The notes beneath the pieces were generated by a model, which saw nothing but the letters and a program-made list of their open reading frames with translations, ran no database searches and was not told the origin of the DNA. From assembly GCA_903839855.1 (NCBI GenBank), contig CAIMEB010000145.1, positions 1 to 37,873 of the forward strand: a stretch of 37,873 bases of DNA, given 5' to 3'. The DNA comes from an uncultured Methylococcaceae bacterium (GTDB lineage: Bacteria; Pseudomonadota; Gammaproteobacteria; Methylococcales; Methylomonadaceae). Position numbers and translations under genes: made by a program. Position 1 is the first letter of the stretch. Each line of letters opens with the position of its first letter. This document shows positions 1 to 7,934 of this stretch, one piece after another.

Positions 1-48
1 CTGTTTTTCGCGCTTCTGGAACGAGAGTGGAAGAAGCGCGAAAAACAG
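1..48. repeat. Perfect 17-bp inverted repeat (hairpin) at the window edge
   Basis: Arms at 1-17 and 32-48 are exact reverse complements (ctgtttttcgcgcttct against agaagcgcgaaaaacag) around a 14-base loop. The stem is GC-rich in the middle with A/T runs outside, so it could be a bidirectional terminator or the foldback end of a mobile element. The window starts at the first base of the arm, so the true extent is unknown. Confidence 0.6.
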
Positions 49-105
49 CTTCCGCGCCCCTAAAACGACTCAATAAATTGGAGTCTGGCTAAACGCCCGA
101 CTAAA

Positions 106-196
106 CTAATAATTCTTAATTAGTTCAATTCGCTAAAGAGATTCAGTTCATTCTATAGGATTCTTCTAGTGTCAGCAATATTATCTGTAAAGCTTT
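106..196. repeat. Dispersed repeat, leader copy A (matches 4118-4207)
   Basis: About 90 bases here match 4118-4207 with scattered substitutions, sharing stretches such as gtcagcaatattatctgtaa. In both places the block precedes a broken copy of the same fn3-like gene, so it is probably the ancestral upstream region of that gene. In this copy a further ~140 bases separate it from the coding remnant. In the 4118 copy that stretch is missing. Confidence 0.75.
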
Positions 197-260
197 AGCG
201 TGTTCTAAATAAAGATTGTCCGCATAGATCTGATTGTTGACTAATATCAAGAACGCATGA

Positions 261-497
261 TGGACGGCAAGGTGGTTCTATTTGGATAAACTAACCGGTA
301 ACCCCTTCTTCACTGCCCCTTATATTTCTTTGACGGACGTTAAGGCAAAGTAAGACGCCTTTGAGGCAGCTATATTAGCTGCCAGTGCCACGTTAGATGG
401 GCTTACTTCGGGTAGTCTCTATTATTTTAGAGTGGCTTACGTTACCCCTGCAGGCACTTCTGAGTTTTGTCAGCCCGTTTCTTTAATGGTTGCTTAA
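261..497 (+). pseudogene. fn3-like gene remnant, copy A (internal deletion and premature stop)
   Basis: Not in the ORF track. The frame with codon starts at multiples of three reads KLTGNPFF..PYISLTDVKAK, then a stop at 351-353 (taa where copy C has tta, Leu). It continues DAFEAAILAA and then jumps directly to SATLDGLTSGSLYYFRVAYVTPAGTSEF and ends QPVSLMVA-stop. Compared with copies B and C, the middle of the gene (DRDDKELACDHDY through WQVVSITT) is missing. The C-terminal part has the YYFRVAYVTPAG look of the last strands of a fibronectin type III domain. The function of the intact family is unknown to me. This copy is dead by both the stop and the deletion. Confidence 0.75.
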
Positions 498-619
498 GTG
501 CTTACCTACCGCTTTTAAATAGTATCTCAACAGAGTTGAAGTCGAGTGGTTTTCTCACACTCTACTTCAATTTCTGTATGACAACATTAATATAACCCTG
601 CTCTACACTGTGATTACCT
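378..619. repeat. Long direct repeat, copy 1 (about 242 bp; copy 2 at 1758-2000)
   Basis: This stretch and 1758-2000 are nearly identical, with only a few substitutions and one inserted C in copy 2. The repeat covers the 3' end of the fn3-like gene and about 120 bases of downstream non-coding DNA, ending near tctacactgtgattacct. The two copies flank the toxin-antitoxin module in the same orientation, so recombination between them could excise or duplicate it. Confidence 0.9.
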
Positions 620-681
620 CGTTTACAATCTTAATTTGCGTCATTCTGTCCACGTTCAAAAGTGCGGCCACTTTTACCGTT

Positions 682-1008
682 TTACAAAAGCTGAGGTGCG
701 GACTCGCCGTGCTGACGATGTTGGAAGGTGACATTAACCTCAACATCCTCATCGAGTTTGCCAAGAATTATAATCATCCGGTCGAGAGTGAAGCGTCGAA
801 GCTGTGCGTTGCGGATATGAGAGAATTCGGAGTGTGAAACGCCTGTCTGCTTTTCGGCGTCGCGGGTCGAAAGCTTGCGATCATCAAGGATATTGATTAT
901 TTTTGCCGCGATAATGGCACGAGCCTGCTCTAGCCCTGCATTAGGGCGTTTGAAGTCGCGGTATATGTTGCCGCTTCCGCGTATGAGTTCCATGTCGTCG
1001 TTTTTCAT
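682..1008 (-). CDS. XRE-family antitoxin (HigA-like)
   Basis: A 108-residue protein with a helix-turn-helix of the short XRE antitoxin type at about residues 45-85: KLSTRDAEKQTGVSHSEFSHIRN, then LRRFTLDRMIIILGKL. Family knowledge: such proteins bind and neutralise a RelE/HigB-type mRNA-cleaving toxin and repress their own operon. The start overlaps the toxin stop by four bases (ATGA at 1005-1008), giving the toxin-first order typical of higBA. The module looks more GC-rich than the fn3 debris around it, suggesting transfer. Pairing is supported by position; toxicity and target are inferred. Confidence 0.85.
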   Translation of the reverse strand: MKNDDMELIRGSGNIYRDFKRPNAGLEQARAIIAAKIINILDDRKLSTRDAEKQTGVSHSEFSHIRNAQLRRFTLDRMIIILGKLDEDVEVNVTFQHRQHGESAPQLL

Positions 1009-1349
1009 TTCAAAGCCTCCTTCAGTCTTTTAAGCCGTTCATGAATAATATCGACTTCCATTTGTGGAGTTTTAATTCCTGATTTCGATTTCTTCTGAAA
1101 AGCGTGAATCACCCAAATATCCACACCAATCTTGACAGCGTAGAGGGTACGAAAAGCGTCGCCTCGATACTTGAGCGCAATCTCGAACACACCACCATCA
1201 ACGCCTTTAAACGGTTTCGCCTTGTCAGACTTGCCACCCTCGGCAGCAATCGTAAGTGCATCGAACATGTCGCTCTGCACGTCTTCGGGAAACTCCTCGA
1301 AGTCTTTACGTGCGGCCTTTAGCCATGAAATAGGTCTGGTGTTTCTCAT
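1005..1349 (-). CDS. HigB/RelE-like toxin, phage Gp49-like family
   Basis: A 114-residue protein with the family's core motifs: a basic N-terminus, KPFKGVDGGVFEIALKYRGDAFRTLYAV, IWVIHAFQKKSKSGIKTP and a C-terminal helix ERLKRLKEALK. Family knowledge (PF05973): RelE-fold ribonucleases that cleave translated mRNA. It is the first gene of a two-gene operon with the XRE antitoxin and overlaps it by four bases. The length and all expected motifs are present, so it appears intact. A palindromic operator candidate lies 12 bases upstream of the ATG at 1349. Confidence 0.88.
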   Translation of the reverse strand: MRNTRPISWLKAARKDFEEFPEDVQSDMFDALTIAAEGGKSDKAKPFKGVDGGVFEIALKYRGDAFRTLYAVKIGVDIWVIHAFQKKSKSGIKTPQMEVDIIHERLKRLKEALK

Positions 1350-1360
1350 TGAGACTATGT

Positions 1361-1374
1361 TGACAAGTTTGTCA
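1361..1374. promoter_or_regulatory. Palindromic operator candidate of the toxin-antitoxin operon
   Basis: The sequence tgacaagtttgtca has two perfect six-base arms around a two-base centre and lies 12 bases upstream of the toxin start codon. XRE antitoxins usually repress their operon through such a palindrome. Its role here is inferred from position and symmetry. Confidence 0.5.
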
Positions 1375-1448
1375 CACTATTGCAAGAGGAAACTTACCGC
1401 TCTTACAAAACACATCCGTGTTTCTAACCCAAGGAATGATTAATATGA

Positions 1449-1878
1449 GTTTTATATGCAGTATTTGATAGGGATGATAAAGAATTAGCCTGTGATCATG
1501 ATTACCGTATTTTAGCCTCTTATGTTGAACATCAAGCGGATGGAAATGAAACTCAACTTTTAAGCAGTGGCTTTCATATCACCAAACAACCTGTGCAACA
1601 ACAGAAAGCGACTTTAGAAGTGGTTAATGGAGAGCATCCCGGTAGCGTTAAATTTATTGCTAAAGCTGAAGTTAAAGCCGCCGCTTATATTTGGCAATAT
1701 ATTCTGGCCTCAGCGCTCACGGCTGATGGTGTATGGCAAGTGGTCTCCATTACAACGGCTGCCAGTGCCACGTTAGATGGGCTGACTTCGGGTAGTCTCT
1801 ATTATTTTAGAGTGGCTTACGTTACCCCTGCAGGCACTTCTGAGTTTTGTCAGCCCCGTTTCTTTAATGGTTGCTTAA
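1449..1878 (+). pseudogene. fn3-like gene remnant, copy B (5' truncated, frameshifted at the end)
   Basis: The longest surviving part of the family. It reads VFDRDDKELACDHDYRILASYVEHQADG, then LLSSGFHITKQPVQQQKATLEVVNG, an fn3-like strand pattern YIWQYILASALTADGVW, and LDGLTSGSLYYFRVAYVTPAG. The ORF track catches only its second half (1593-1976). An extra C in a run of Cs near 1855 shifts the frame, so the ending QPVSLMVA seen in copy A becomes QPRFFNGCL and runs on into unrelated sequence. In-frame stops just upstream of 1449 show that the N-terminus is lost. The N-terminal part survives in copies A and C. Confidence 0.75.
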
Positions 1879-2000
1879 GTGCTTACCTACCGCGTTTAAA
1901 CAGTATCTCAACAGAGTTGAAGTCGAGTGGTTTTCTCACACTCTACTTCAATTTCTGTATGACAACATTAATATAACCCTGCTCTACACTGTAATTACCT
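1758..2000. repeat. Long direct repeat, copy 2 (see 378-619)
   Basis: Nearly identical to 378-619. Identity starts at gctgccagtgccacg and stops just after the shared ...tacactgtaattacct. Immediately after it lies the stop codon of the DUF2887-like gene on the other strand. Confidence 0.9.
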
Positions 2001-2002
2001 TT

Positions 2003-2488
2003 TTAACTGTGATTAGCTAACCAGGTTTCTAAATCAGAAACTACATTAAAGTCCAGTAAAGCATCCGCCAAGTCTTCCAGCTTTTCTAAGGGTAAGCGGG
2101 GTAATTCTTGTAGACTATTCTCAAGTTGTGGTTGTAGACCAAACTTACGTCTTAATAAGCGACTGAGTAATAAAATACATTCTTCTTGCTTACCTACTTT
2201 CAATCCTACTTGTTTACCTTCTTGCAAACCTTCTTGTTTACCTTCCTGACGTCCTTCGGCAGAAACTTCCTGATAAAAACGGGTTTGTCTTAATTCGACT
2301 TCATTTAAAGCTAACATCTTTTTAATCTCCTCTCGGCTTTTGAGTAAGCCATCGATACGAAAGGCGGTTTGCTTGAGTTCTTCTGAGCTAAAGCAATAAC
2401 TGTCGCCGTCATAGTTTAAGCCTAATAATTCCAAAGCCAGTTTAGGCGCTCGCTGGAATAAACAGTAAAACAGGGTATCCGTTTTCAT
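2003..2488 (-). CDS. Internally deleted DUF2887/Rpn-type protein with DUF4351-like tail
   Basis: A 161-residue protein. The N-terminus (MKTDTLFYCLFQRAPKLALELLGL, then ELKQTAFRIDGLL) is that of the DUF2887 branch of Rpn/PD-(D/E)XK transposase-like proteins. The rest (KSREEIKKMLALNEVELRQTRFYQEV, an EGRQEGKQEGLQEG repeat, and LSRLLRRKFGLQPQ) is the usual C-terminal half. The central part with the nuclease motif (the ...VEVQFQ... block in relatives, which I recall as about 270-290 residues long) is missing, joined in frame after RIDGLL. So the protein is probably catalytically dead though still open. It starts 18 bases after the nhaD stop and could be co-transcribed. Family recognition is fairly sure; the deletion claim rests on remembered relatives. 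Confidence 0.7.
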   Translation of the reverse strand: MKTDTLFYCLFQRAPKLALELLGLNYDGDSYCFSSEELKQTAFRIDGLLKSREEIKKMLALNEVELRQTRFYQEVSAEGRQEGKQEGLQEGKQVGLKVGKQEECILLLSRLLRRKFGLQPQLENSLQELPRLPLEKLEDLADALLDFNVVSDLETWLANHS

Positions 2489-2506
2489 GATTCAATGTAA
2501 CCTAAC

Positions 2507-3925
2507 CTAAAAATAACGTCCATTAATCAAAAAGTGCGCAACGATACTTCCCACGTATCCCAAGGCAATAACAGGCGTCCATTTTAAATGACTGGTAAAG
2601 GTATAAATTCCTTTAGTTTGCCCCATCAATCCCACCCCTGCTGCAGATCCTATGGCTAACATACTACCACCCACACCTGCGGTTAATGTCACTAACAGCC
2701 ACTGGCCTTGTGAAATATCAGGAGCCATGGTCAATACGGATAACATTATAGTGCCGTTATCAACAAATGCAGAGGCTACACCCACCAGTATATTTGCCAC
2801 AGTGGGATCAGTATTTCCATAAAGATGCTGAGATGCCATAACCAGATAGCCAATAAAGCTCAATCCACCCACTCCAACCATAACACCGTAAAAAAATAGC
2901 AGCGTATCCCATTCCAGATTAGCGATTTTTTGGAAAATATCAAAAGGCAATTCATTTGCTACCCGTTTATTTGCCTCGGCTTGCGGATTGTTCATATACT
3001 TCAGTGGGGCAAAGTAATCAACTTTGGTATCAGTCAAGTCCTCTGGTATAGAGACTGGATTGGCGTCTCGGGTTTTTTGCAGGTAATAACTGAAAAACTT
3101 CAAATAGGTCAATCCCATCATCATGCCAGCTACAGGCGGCAGATTTAAGAAGTTTTCAAAACAAGCCGACGTAATAATGGTAAAAATGAACAAAAAGATA
3201 ATTATCCAACTACCCCGTTTCATATCCTGTATTTCCATCAATGCCGCAGGTCTTTCTTTTGGAATAAAAAAACTCATGATGGTTGCGGGTAATGAAAAAT
3301 TGATCAAAGCAGGTATCAACAAGGAAAAGAAATCCATAAACGGAACCATACCTTTCTGCCATATTAAAAGCGTAGTAATATCGCCGAAGGGACTAAATGA
3401 TCCACCTGCATTGGTTGCCACCACAACATTAATACATGACAAGGCAACAAAGCGTGGACAATCTTTACCCATAGCCAAGATAACTGAACCCATCAGTAAA
3501 GCTGTGGTTAGATTATTACAGGCTGCTGAGATAAAAAATGACTGAAAACCAGTAATCCAGAACAATTGTCGATAACTAAAATTCTTGCTTAACAACCACA
3601 CCCGTAAGCTGTCAAACACGCCTCGGTCTTCCATGGCATTCAGATAGGTCATTGATACCATAATAAACAAAAATAACTCAGCATAACCCTCTAACGTCGA
3701 GCGGAACGCTGCTCCTGCTTGTTCACTCATTCCTCCACTGGTATAAACGATAGCAATAAAAATCCAGATAAGACTTGCTGCAAATACCATGGGCTTGGAT
3801 TTTTTTAACTCAGTCACCTCCTCTGTCATCGCAAAGATATAGGCGACAACGAAAACAGTTAAAGCTAAATAACCTGCCCAATGTTGTGTCAAATTTAATG
3901 GGAGTGTCTGGCTAATAGAGTTCAT
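2507..3925 (-). CDS. nhaD: NhaD-type Na+/H+ antiporter
   Basis: A 472-residue integral membrane protein of the ArsB/NhaD ion-transporter superfamily with about 12 hydrophobic segments. Recognisable parts are the N-terminal FVVAYIFAMTEEVTELKKSKP, a first half-repeat with SACNNLTTALLMGSVILAMG, and a second with SAFVDNGTIMLSVLTMAPD and a C-terminal GSAAGVGLMGQTKGIYTF. The two N/D-containing helices are the expected ion-binding elements. Family knowledge: exchanges cytoplasmic Na+ (or Li+) for external protons, for pH and salt balance. Length is normal and no lesion is visible. It is the only intact long gene in the scarred first 5 kb, and its start-codon context shows only a weak ribosome-binding site. 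Confidence 0.9.
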   Translation of the reverse strand: MNSISQTLPLNLTQHWAGYLALTVFVVAYIFAMTEEVTELKKSKPMVFAASLIWIFIAIVYTSGGMSEQAGAAFRSTLEGYAELFLFIMVSMTYLNAMEDRGVFDSLRVWLLSKNFSYRQLFWITGFQSFFISAACNNLTTALLMGSVILAMGKDCPRFVALSCINVVVATNAGGSFSPFGDITTLLIWQKGMVPFMDFFSLLIPALINFSLPATIMSFFIPKERPAALMEIQDMKRGSWIIIFLFIFTIITSACFENFLNLPPVAGMMMGLTYLKFFSYYLQKTRDANPVSIPEDLTDTKVDYFAPLKYMNNPQAEANKRVANELPFDIFQKIANLEWDTLLFFYGVMVGVGGLSFIGYLVMASQHLYGNTDPTVANILVGVASAFVDNGTIMLSVLTMAPDISQGQWLLVTLTAGVGGSMLAIGSAAGVGLMGQTKGIYTFTSHLKWTPVIALGYVGSIVAHFLINGRYF

Positions 3926-4117
3926 TGGCTCATCTGCTATTGATGGTAATTGGAAAAGAAAGGTAGATAGAATCAGGTTATATTTTGATTAAAGCAATAC
4001 TTTTAAAAGTCACGAACCCTGCTATCTGAAAAAGAGCATTAAGAAGTAACCCATTTGGGTAGATTAAAACCATCTAGATTTTTACATCGGAAAGGGCTAA
4101 ATAACAAATTCATAGTG

Positions 4118-4207
4118 CTAATAATTCATAATAGTTCAACTCGATAAAAAGATTCAGTTCAATCCATAGGATTATTCTATTGTCAGCAATATTATCTGTA
4201 AAGCTTT
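4118..4207. repeat. Dispersed repeat, leader copy C (matches 106-196)
   Basis: Second copy of the leader block described at 106-196. Here it is joined straight to the coding remnant at 4202, so the ~140 bases present in copy A have been lost. Confidence 0.75.
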
Positions 4208-4386
4208 GATGTTCAGGCAAAGTTAGACGCCTTTCAAGCAGCCATTTTAGCTGCTGCTGATGGAGGGCATACTGCAATATCTGATAGGGATGATAAAGAA
4301 TTAGCCTGTGATCATGATTACCGTATTTTAGCTTCTTATGTTGAACATCAAGCGGATGGTAATAAAACTCAAATTTTAAGCAGTGG
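4202..4386 (+). pseudogene. fn3-like gene remnant, copy C (N-terminal part only)
   Basis: Reads SFDVQAKLDAFQAAILAAADGGHTAISDRDDKELACDHDY, then RILASYVEHQADGNKTQILSSG. It keeps the Leu codon that is a stop in copy A. The 114 bases 4273-4386 match 1457-1570 of copy B. At 4387 it switches to a transposase reading frame, so the 3' half is gone. The minus-strand ORF 4110-4448 in the track is a shadow of this region. Confidence 0.75.
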
Positions 4387-4515
4387 GTTCGCTTGAAAGA
4401 TGAATTTGGCGGACGAGTGGTTCGTGTGCGTGGACATGCTAAGGTCATCTGTCATTTAATGTTTGGCGTTCTGGCGCTAACAGCGAACCAGATACTGATT
4501 TTAGCCCCATTTTAG
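4387..4515 (+). mobile_element. C-terminal remnant of a DDE transposase
   Basis: Not in the ORF track. The frame reads RLKDEFGGRVVRVRGHAKVICHLMFGVLALTANQILILAP, then a stop. The RLKDEFGG..VRVRGH.KV..HLMFGVLALTA pattern is the end of IS-encoded DDE transposases of the IS4/IS5/IS1182 kind. Only about 42 codons remain, fused upstream to fn3 copy C and downstream to the broken DUF5615-type toxin gene. I cannot name the IS, and no terminal inverted repeats are evident. Confidence 0.7.
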
Positions 4516-4546
4516 GTGATAAATTTTCATCAAATAATAATTTCAT
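4445..4546 (-). pseudogene. Truncated DUF5615 PIN-like toxin, start codon and first dozen residues only
   Basis: Too short for the ORF track. An ATG overlapping the DUF433 stop (ATGA at 4543-4546) opens MKLLFDENLSPKM, the standard N-terminus of DUF5615 PIN-like toxins with its acidic FDEN motif. After that the frame runs antisense through the transposase remnant (GLKSVSGSLLAPERQ) and stops at 4445. So the toxin body was removed at a breakpoint near 4505-4512. The hybrid 33-residue frame is probably meaningless, but its coupling to DUF433 is intact. Confidence 0.7.
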
Positions 4547-4773
4547 CCGGTAATAACCCGGGTATGACGCTCTCTATCGGCGGCATAAGAAAAACACGCT
4601 CTAATATCATCCTGAGTTAAATAATCGTAATCGTCTAAAACTTCCTGCTCTGTCATACCAGCGGCAAAACAATCAAGAATATCATCGACGGTAATACGCA
4701 AACCTCTAATACAGGGTTTACCGCTACGTTTTCCGGGTTCTATGGTGATAATAGTGTGATAGTCAATGTTCAT
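4543..4773 (-). CDS. DUF433 antitoxin (VapB-like), partner toxin lost
   Basis: A 76-residue DUF433 protein: IDYHTIITIEPGKRSGKPCIRGLRITVDDILDCFAAGMTEQEVLDDYDYLTQDDIRACFSYAADR. The signature GKPCIRGLRITV...L..G.T..E.L.DY..L...DI.A...YA is complete. Family knowledge: a winged-helix-like DNA-binding antitoxin encoded just before a DUF5615 PIN-domain toxin. A good ribosome-binding site (taggagc) precedes the ATG. Here the toxin is reduced to its first codons (4445-4546), leaving an orphan antitoxin that may still bind DNA or neutralise a related toxin elsewhere. Confidence 0.88.
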   Translation of the reverse strand: MNIDYHTIITIEPGKRSGKPCIRGLRITVDDILDCFAAGMTEQEVLDDYDYLTQDDIRACFSYAADRERHTRVITG

Positions 4774-4859
4774 GGCTTGCTCCTAAAATAACCAGAGTAG
4801 CAGTGTAAACACAGGTCACGACCTATGTCTACATTTTATAATTCGCATTTAAGTTGTAG

Positions 4860-4897
4860 GTATTCAGTCCTCCCCTTTTTCGGGGGAGAGTGAATAC
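4860..4897. terminator. Stem-loop downstream of secA
   Basis: A two-part hairpin: outer arms gtattca/tgaatac and inner arms ctcccc/ggggag around tttttcg. It lies 24 bases past the secA stop, where a terminator is expected. There is no T run after the stem on the minus strand, so it is not a classic intrinsic terminator; it may protect the 3' end or assist Rho. Confidence 0.45.
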
Positions 4898-4920
4898 TTA
4901 ACAATCAATAGCCCTACAAA

Positions 4921-7644
4921 TTAATCAAGCTTGCCGTGGCAGTGCTTATATTTTTTTCCAGAACCACAGGTACAGGGATCATTACGCCCGATCTTCTCAG
5001 CTAATCTAACAAAAGGCTGCTCTGAAATTACGCTGTGTTCAGCACTGACGGGGGGCACTTCATTATTAAAATTATCCAAAGCGGGTGCTTCAGCATGCTC
5101 AAAGTGCATTTCTCTTGGCGCCTGCATTTGTTCATCAATCGCTTGAACGTCTTCCTCTTCGCGCACCTGAACTTTAAACAGAATACTGATTACCTCATAT
5201 TTAATATGCTCTAACAAGCTGGTAAACATTTCAAAGGCTTCACGCTTGTACTCTTGCTTTGGATCTTTCTGGGCGTAGCCTCTAAAATGAATGCCTTGAC
5301 GCAAATAATCCATCGCCGCCAAATGTTCTTTCCAACTGGTATCCAGCACTTGCAACATGATGGATTTTTCAAAATGTTGTAATACTTCTTTAGTAATCTG
5401 TACTTCTTTTTCTTTATGATTATTTTCCAGAATATCAATGATACGAGTCCGTAAAGAAACTTCTTGAAGACTATGATCTTCATCTAACATTCTTTGTACA
5501 GGAATATATACATTAAATTCATGCCGTAAATGTTCTTCCAGTCCTGCAATATCCCATTGTTCAGCCATAGTCTTGGCCGGGATATACTGAGTAATCACAT
5601 CATTAACAACATCCGCACGAATCGCAGAAATAATGTCAGAAATGTCACTGGCAGCCATTAACTCATTACGCTGCGCGTAAACGACTTTACGTTGATCATT
5701 GGCAACATCATCATAGGCCAAAATTTCTTTACGGATGTCAAAGTTACGACCTTCAACCTTACGTTGCGCATTTTCAATAGAGCGCGTCACCCAAGGATGT
5801 TCTATTGCTTCACCATCACCCATACCGAGTTTTTTCATCAATGCAGAAACACGATCCGATGCAAAAATACGCATCAAATCATCTTGCAAAGATAAATAAA
5901 AGCGCGTTGATCCAGGATCTCCCTGACGACCCGAACGTCCTCTTAACTGATTATCGATACGACGTGATTCATGACGCTCAGAACCGATAACATGCAAGCC
6001 CCCACTTGCAAGTACCTGATTATGTCTTTCTTGCCAGAGCGCCTTTATTTTATCTTTTTCTGCCTGACTGGCCTCCTCGCCTAATAATCTAAGCTCTGCA
6101 TCCAGATTGCCCCCCAGTACAATATCAGTACCCCGTCCCGCCATATTAGTCGCAATAGTCACTGCGCCTGGCATCCCGGCCTGCTCAATAATATGAGCTT
6201 CGCGCTCGTGCTGTTTAGCATTCAGCACTTCATGTGTAATACCCTGTTTTTTTAGTAACGCAGAAAGTCGCTCTGAATTTTCAATTGAGGTGGTACCCAC
6301 TAAAACCGGCTGTGCGCGACGCACGCACTCTTTAATATCGTTAGCAACGGCAATATATTTTTCATCCGTCGTTAGATAAACCAAATCGCCCAAGTCTTTA
6401 CGGATTAAAGGACGATGGGTTGGAATCACCACCACTTCAAGCCCATAAATTTTATTTAACTCAAAGGCTTCGGTATCGGCTGTTCCGGTCATACCTGATA
6501 ATTTATCGTACAAACGGAAATAGTTTTGGAAGGTAATTGAAGCCAAGGTCTGATTTTCACTGTTGATAGCCACGCCTTCTTTGGCTTCAATCGCTTGATG
6601 CAAGCCTTCTGACCAACGGCGACCGGGCATAATGCGACCGGTAAACTCATCAACGATAATCACTTCATTATCGGCAACGATATAATCAACATCTTTCTTG
6701 AATAAAACGTGACCCCGTAAAGACGCATTAAGATAATGCATTAAACGGATATTGGTTGCATCATAAAGGCTGGTGCCTTCTGGCATTAAACCACGCTCAA
6801 GCATTAAGCGTTCAATGCGCTCATGACCGGCTTCGGTTAAATAGACCTGACGTATTTTTTCATCGACCGTATAATCACCCGGTTGATCATCACTTTCCTG
6901 TTTAGTCAGAAAAGGAATGACTTCATTGGCTTTGATATAAATTTCTGTACTTTCTTCCGTGGGGCCAGAAATAATCAACGGTGTTCTGGCTTCATCGATC
7001 AAAATAGAATCAACTTCATCGACAATAGCAAAACTTAATTCACGCTGAACTTTTTGCTCCAGGCTAAAAGCCATGTTGTCACGCAGATAATCAAAGCCAA
7101 ATTCGTTGTTAGTACCGTAAGTAATATCGGCTGCATAGGCTGCACGTCTGGCAGACTGCTCCATCTGGCTAACAATAACCCCGGTGGTCATTCCAAGGAA
7201 GCCATAAAGCCGCCCCATCCATTCTGAGTCACGCTTGGCCAGATAATCATTCACCGTCACAACATGCACACCACGACCGGGCAAAGCATTTAAATACGCG
7301 GCCAGGGTTGCCATCAGAGTTTTACCCTCACCGGTCTTCATTTCAGCGATTTTGCCGTCATGCAGCATCATGCCGCCAATCAACTGCACGTCAAAGTGAC
7401 GCATACCAAAAACGCGCGAAGAGGCTTCTCTAACAGCGGCAAACGCTTCTGGAATCAAATGATCCAGTTTATCACCGCTTGCCAGACGCTCACGAAACGC
7501 CTGAGTTTTTGCTCTTAAGGCATCATCAGATAATTTTTCGTATTCCGAAGCCAAAGCATTGATCTTCTTGACCAGCTTTTTTTTCTTCTTAACCAGCCTA
7601 TCGTTACGGCTCCCTACAACAAATTTAACTAGCTTACCCAGCAT
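4921..7644 (-). CDS. secA: Preprotein translocase ATPase SecA
   Basis: A 907-residue protein close to the E. coli length. It is the ATP-driven motor that pushes unfolded preproteins through SecYEG. Visible parts: Walker A MKTGEGKT at residues 102-109, Walker B region [19 protein letters not shown], the second nucleotide-binding domain with [15 protein letters not shown] and [27 protein letters not shown], and the C-terminal zinc-binding tail [14 protein letters not shown] that contacts SecB and lipid. The linker before the zinc tail is short and acidic. It stands alone on the minus strand, divergent from dabA, with no secM-like gene upstream. Confidence 0.98.
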   Translation of the reverse strand: MLGKLVKFVVGSRNDRLVKKKKKLVKKINALASEYEKLSDDALRAKTQAFRERLASGDKLDHLIPEAFAAVREASSRVFGMRHFDVQLIGGMMLHDGKIAEMKTGEGKTLMATLAAYLNALPGRGVHVVTVNDYLAKRDSEWMGRLYGFLGMTTGVIVSQMEQSARRAAYAADITYGTNNEFGFDYLRDNMAFSLEQKVQRELSFAIVDEVDSILIDEARTPLIISGPTEESTEIYIKANEVIPFLTKQESDDQPGDYTVDEKIRQVYLTEAGHERIERLMLERGLMPEGTSLYDATNIRLMHYLNASLRGHVLFKKDVDYIVADNEVIIVDEFTGRIMPGRRWSEGLHQAIEAKEGVAINSENQTLASITFQNYFRLYDKLSGMTGTADTEAFELNKIYGLEVVVIPTHRPLIRKDLGDLVYLTTDEKYIAVANDIKECVRRAQPVLVGTTSIENSERLSALLKKQGITHEVLNAKQHEREAHIIEQAGMPGAVTIATNMAGRGTDIVLGGNLDAELRLLGEEASQAEKDKIKALWQERHNQVLASGGLHVIGSERHESRRIDNQLRGRSGRQGDPGSTRFYLSLQDDLMRIFASDRVSALMKKLGMGDGEAIEHPWVTRSIENAQRKVEGRNFDIRKEILAYDDVANDQRKVVYAQRNELMAASDISDIISAIRADVVNDVITQYIPAKTMAEQWDIAGLEEHLRHEFNVYIPVQRMLDEDHSLQEVSLRTRIIDILENNHKEKEVQITKEVLQHFEKSIMLQVLDTSWKEHLAAMDYLRQGIHFRGYAQKDPKQEYKREAFEMFTSLLEHIKYEVISILFKVQVREEEDVQAIDEQMQAPREMHFEHAEAPALDNFNNEVPPVSAEHSVISEQPFVRLAEKIGRNDPCTCGSGKKYKHCHGKLD

Positions 7645-7692
7645 GTTTTTTTTCCGGTGTGAATTTAGTAAAAGATTAACTCAAAGCGTTGG

Positions 7693-7698
7693 ATTATA
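7693..7698 (-). promoter_or_regulatory. Candidate secA -10 element
   Basis: On the minus strand a perfect TATAAT lies about 50 bases upstream of the secA ATG. The -35 region at normal spacing is poor, so the call rests on the -10 and the position. Confidence 0.4.
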
Positions 7699-7810
7699 TA
7701 CCGTCTATTCATTAAGTTACAGATAAAAACACATCATTGAGCTTATTTCTTGTATCAAGGTGCCCAATAATAGTGCAGAGGCTAAGACGACAAGATAATG
7801 ACCCGTGCTA

Positions 7811-7842
7811 ATATGAACCGCTTCCGATATGAACCGCTTCCG
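7811..7842. repeat. Perfect 16-bp tandem repeat upstream of dabA
   Basis: atatgaaccgcttccg occurs twice, head to tail, at 7811-7826 and 7827-7842, about 90 bases before the dabA start, in the 290-base gap between the divergent secA and dabA genes. Sixteen bases is roughly one and a half helical turns. It may be a paired regulator-binding site or a simple slippage duplication. The rest of the gap shows no gene. Confidence 0.85.
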
Positions 7843-7934
7843 AATTGAAAGCCGGTAAATTAATGTTTTATCAATAATCGGTTATACTTGAAGCTCGTCT
7901 AAAAATAACCCTGCTGAGATTAAAAAACAATAAT

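Noticed and set aside
610-837. Plus-strand 75-residue ORF
   Set aside because: Antisense to the well-supported antitoxin gene; no family features.
1104-1443. Plus-strand ORFs of 72 and 90 residues
   Set aside because: Shadows of the toxin gene on the minus strand, with no recognisable domains.
4110-4448. Minus-strand 112-residue ORF
   Set aside because: Runs antisense across the fn3 copy C and the transposase tail, both readable on the plus strand with clear homology to other copies or families.
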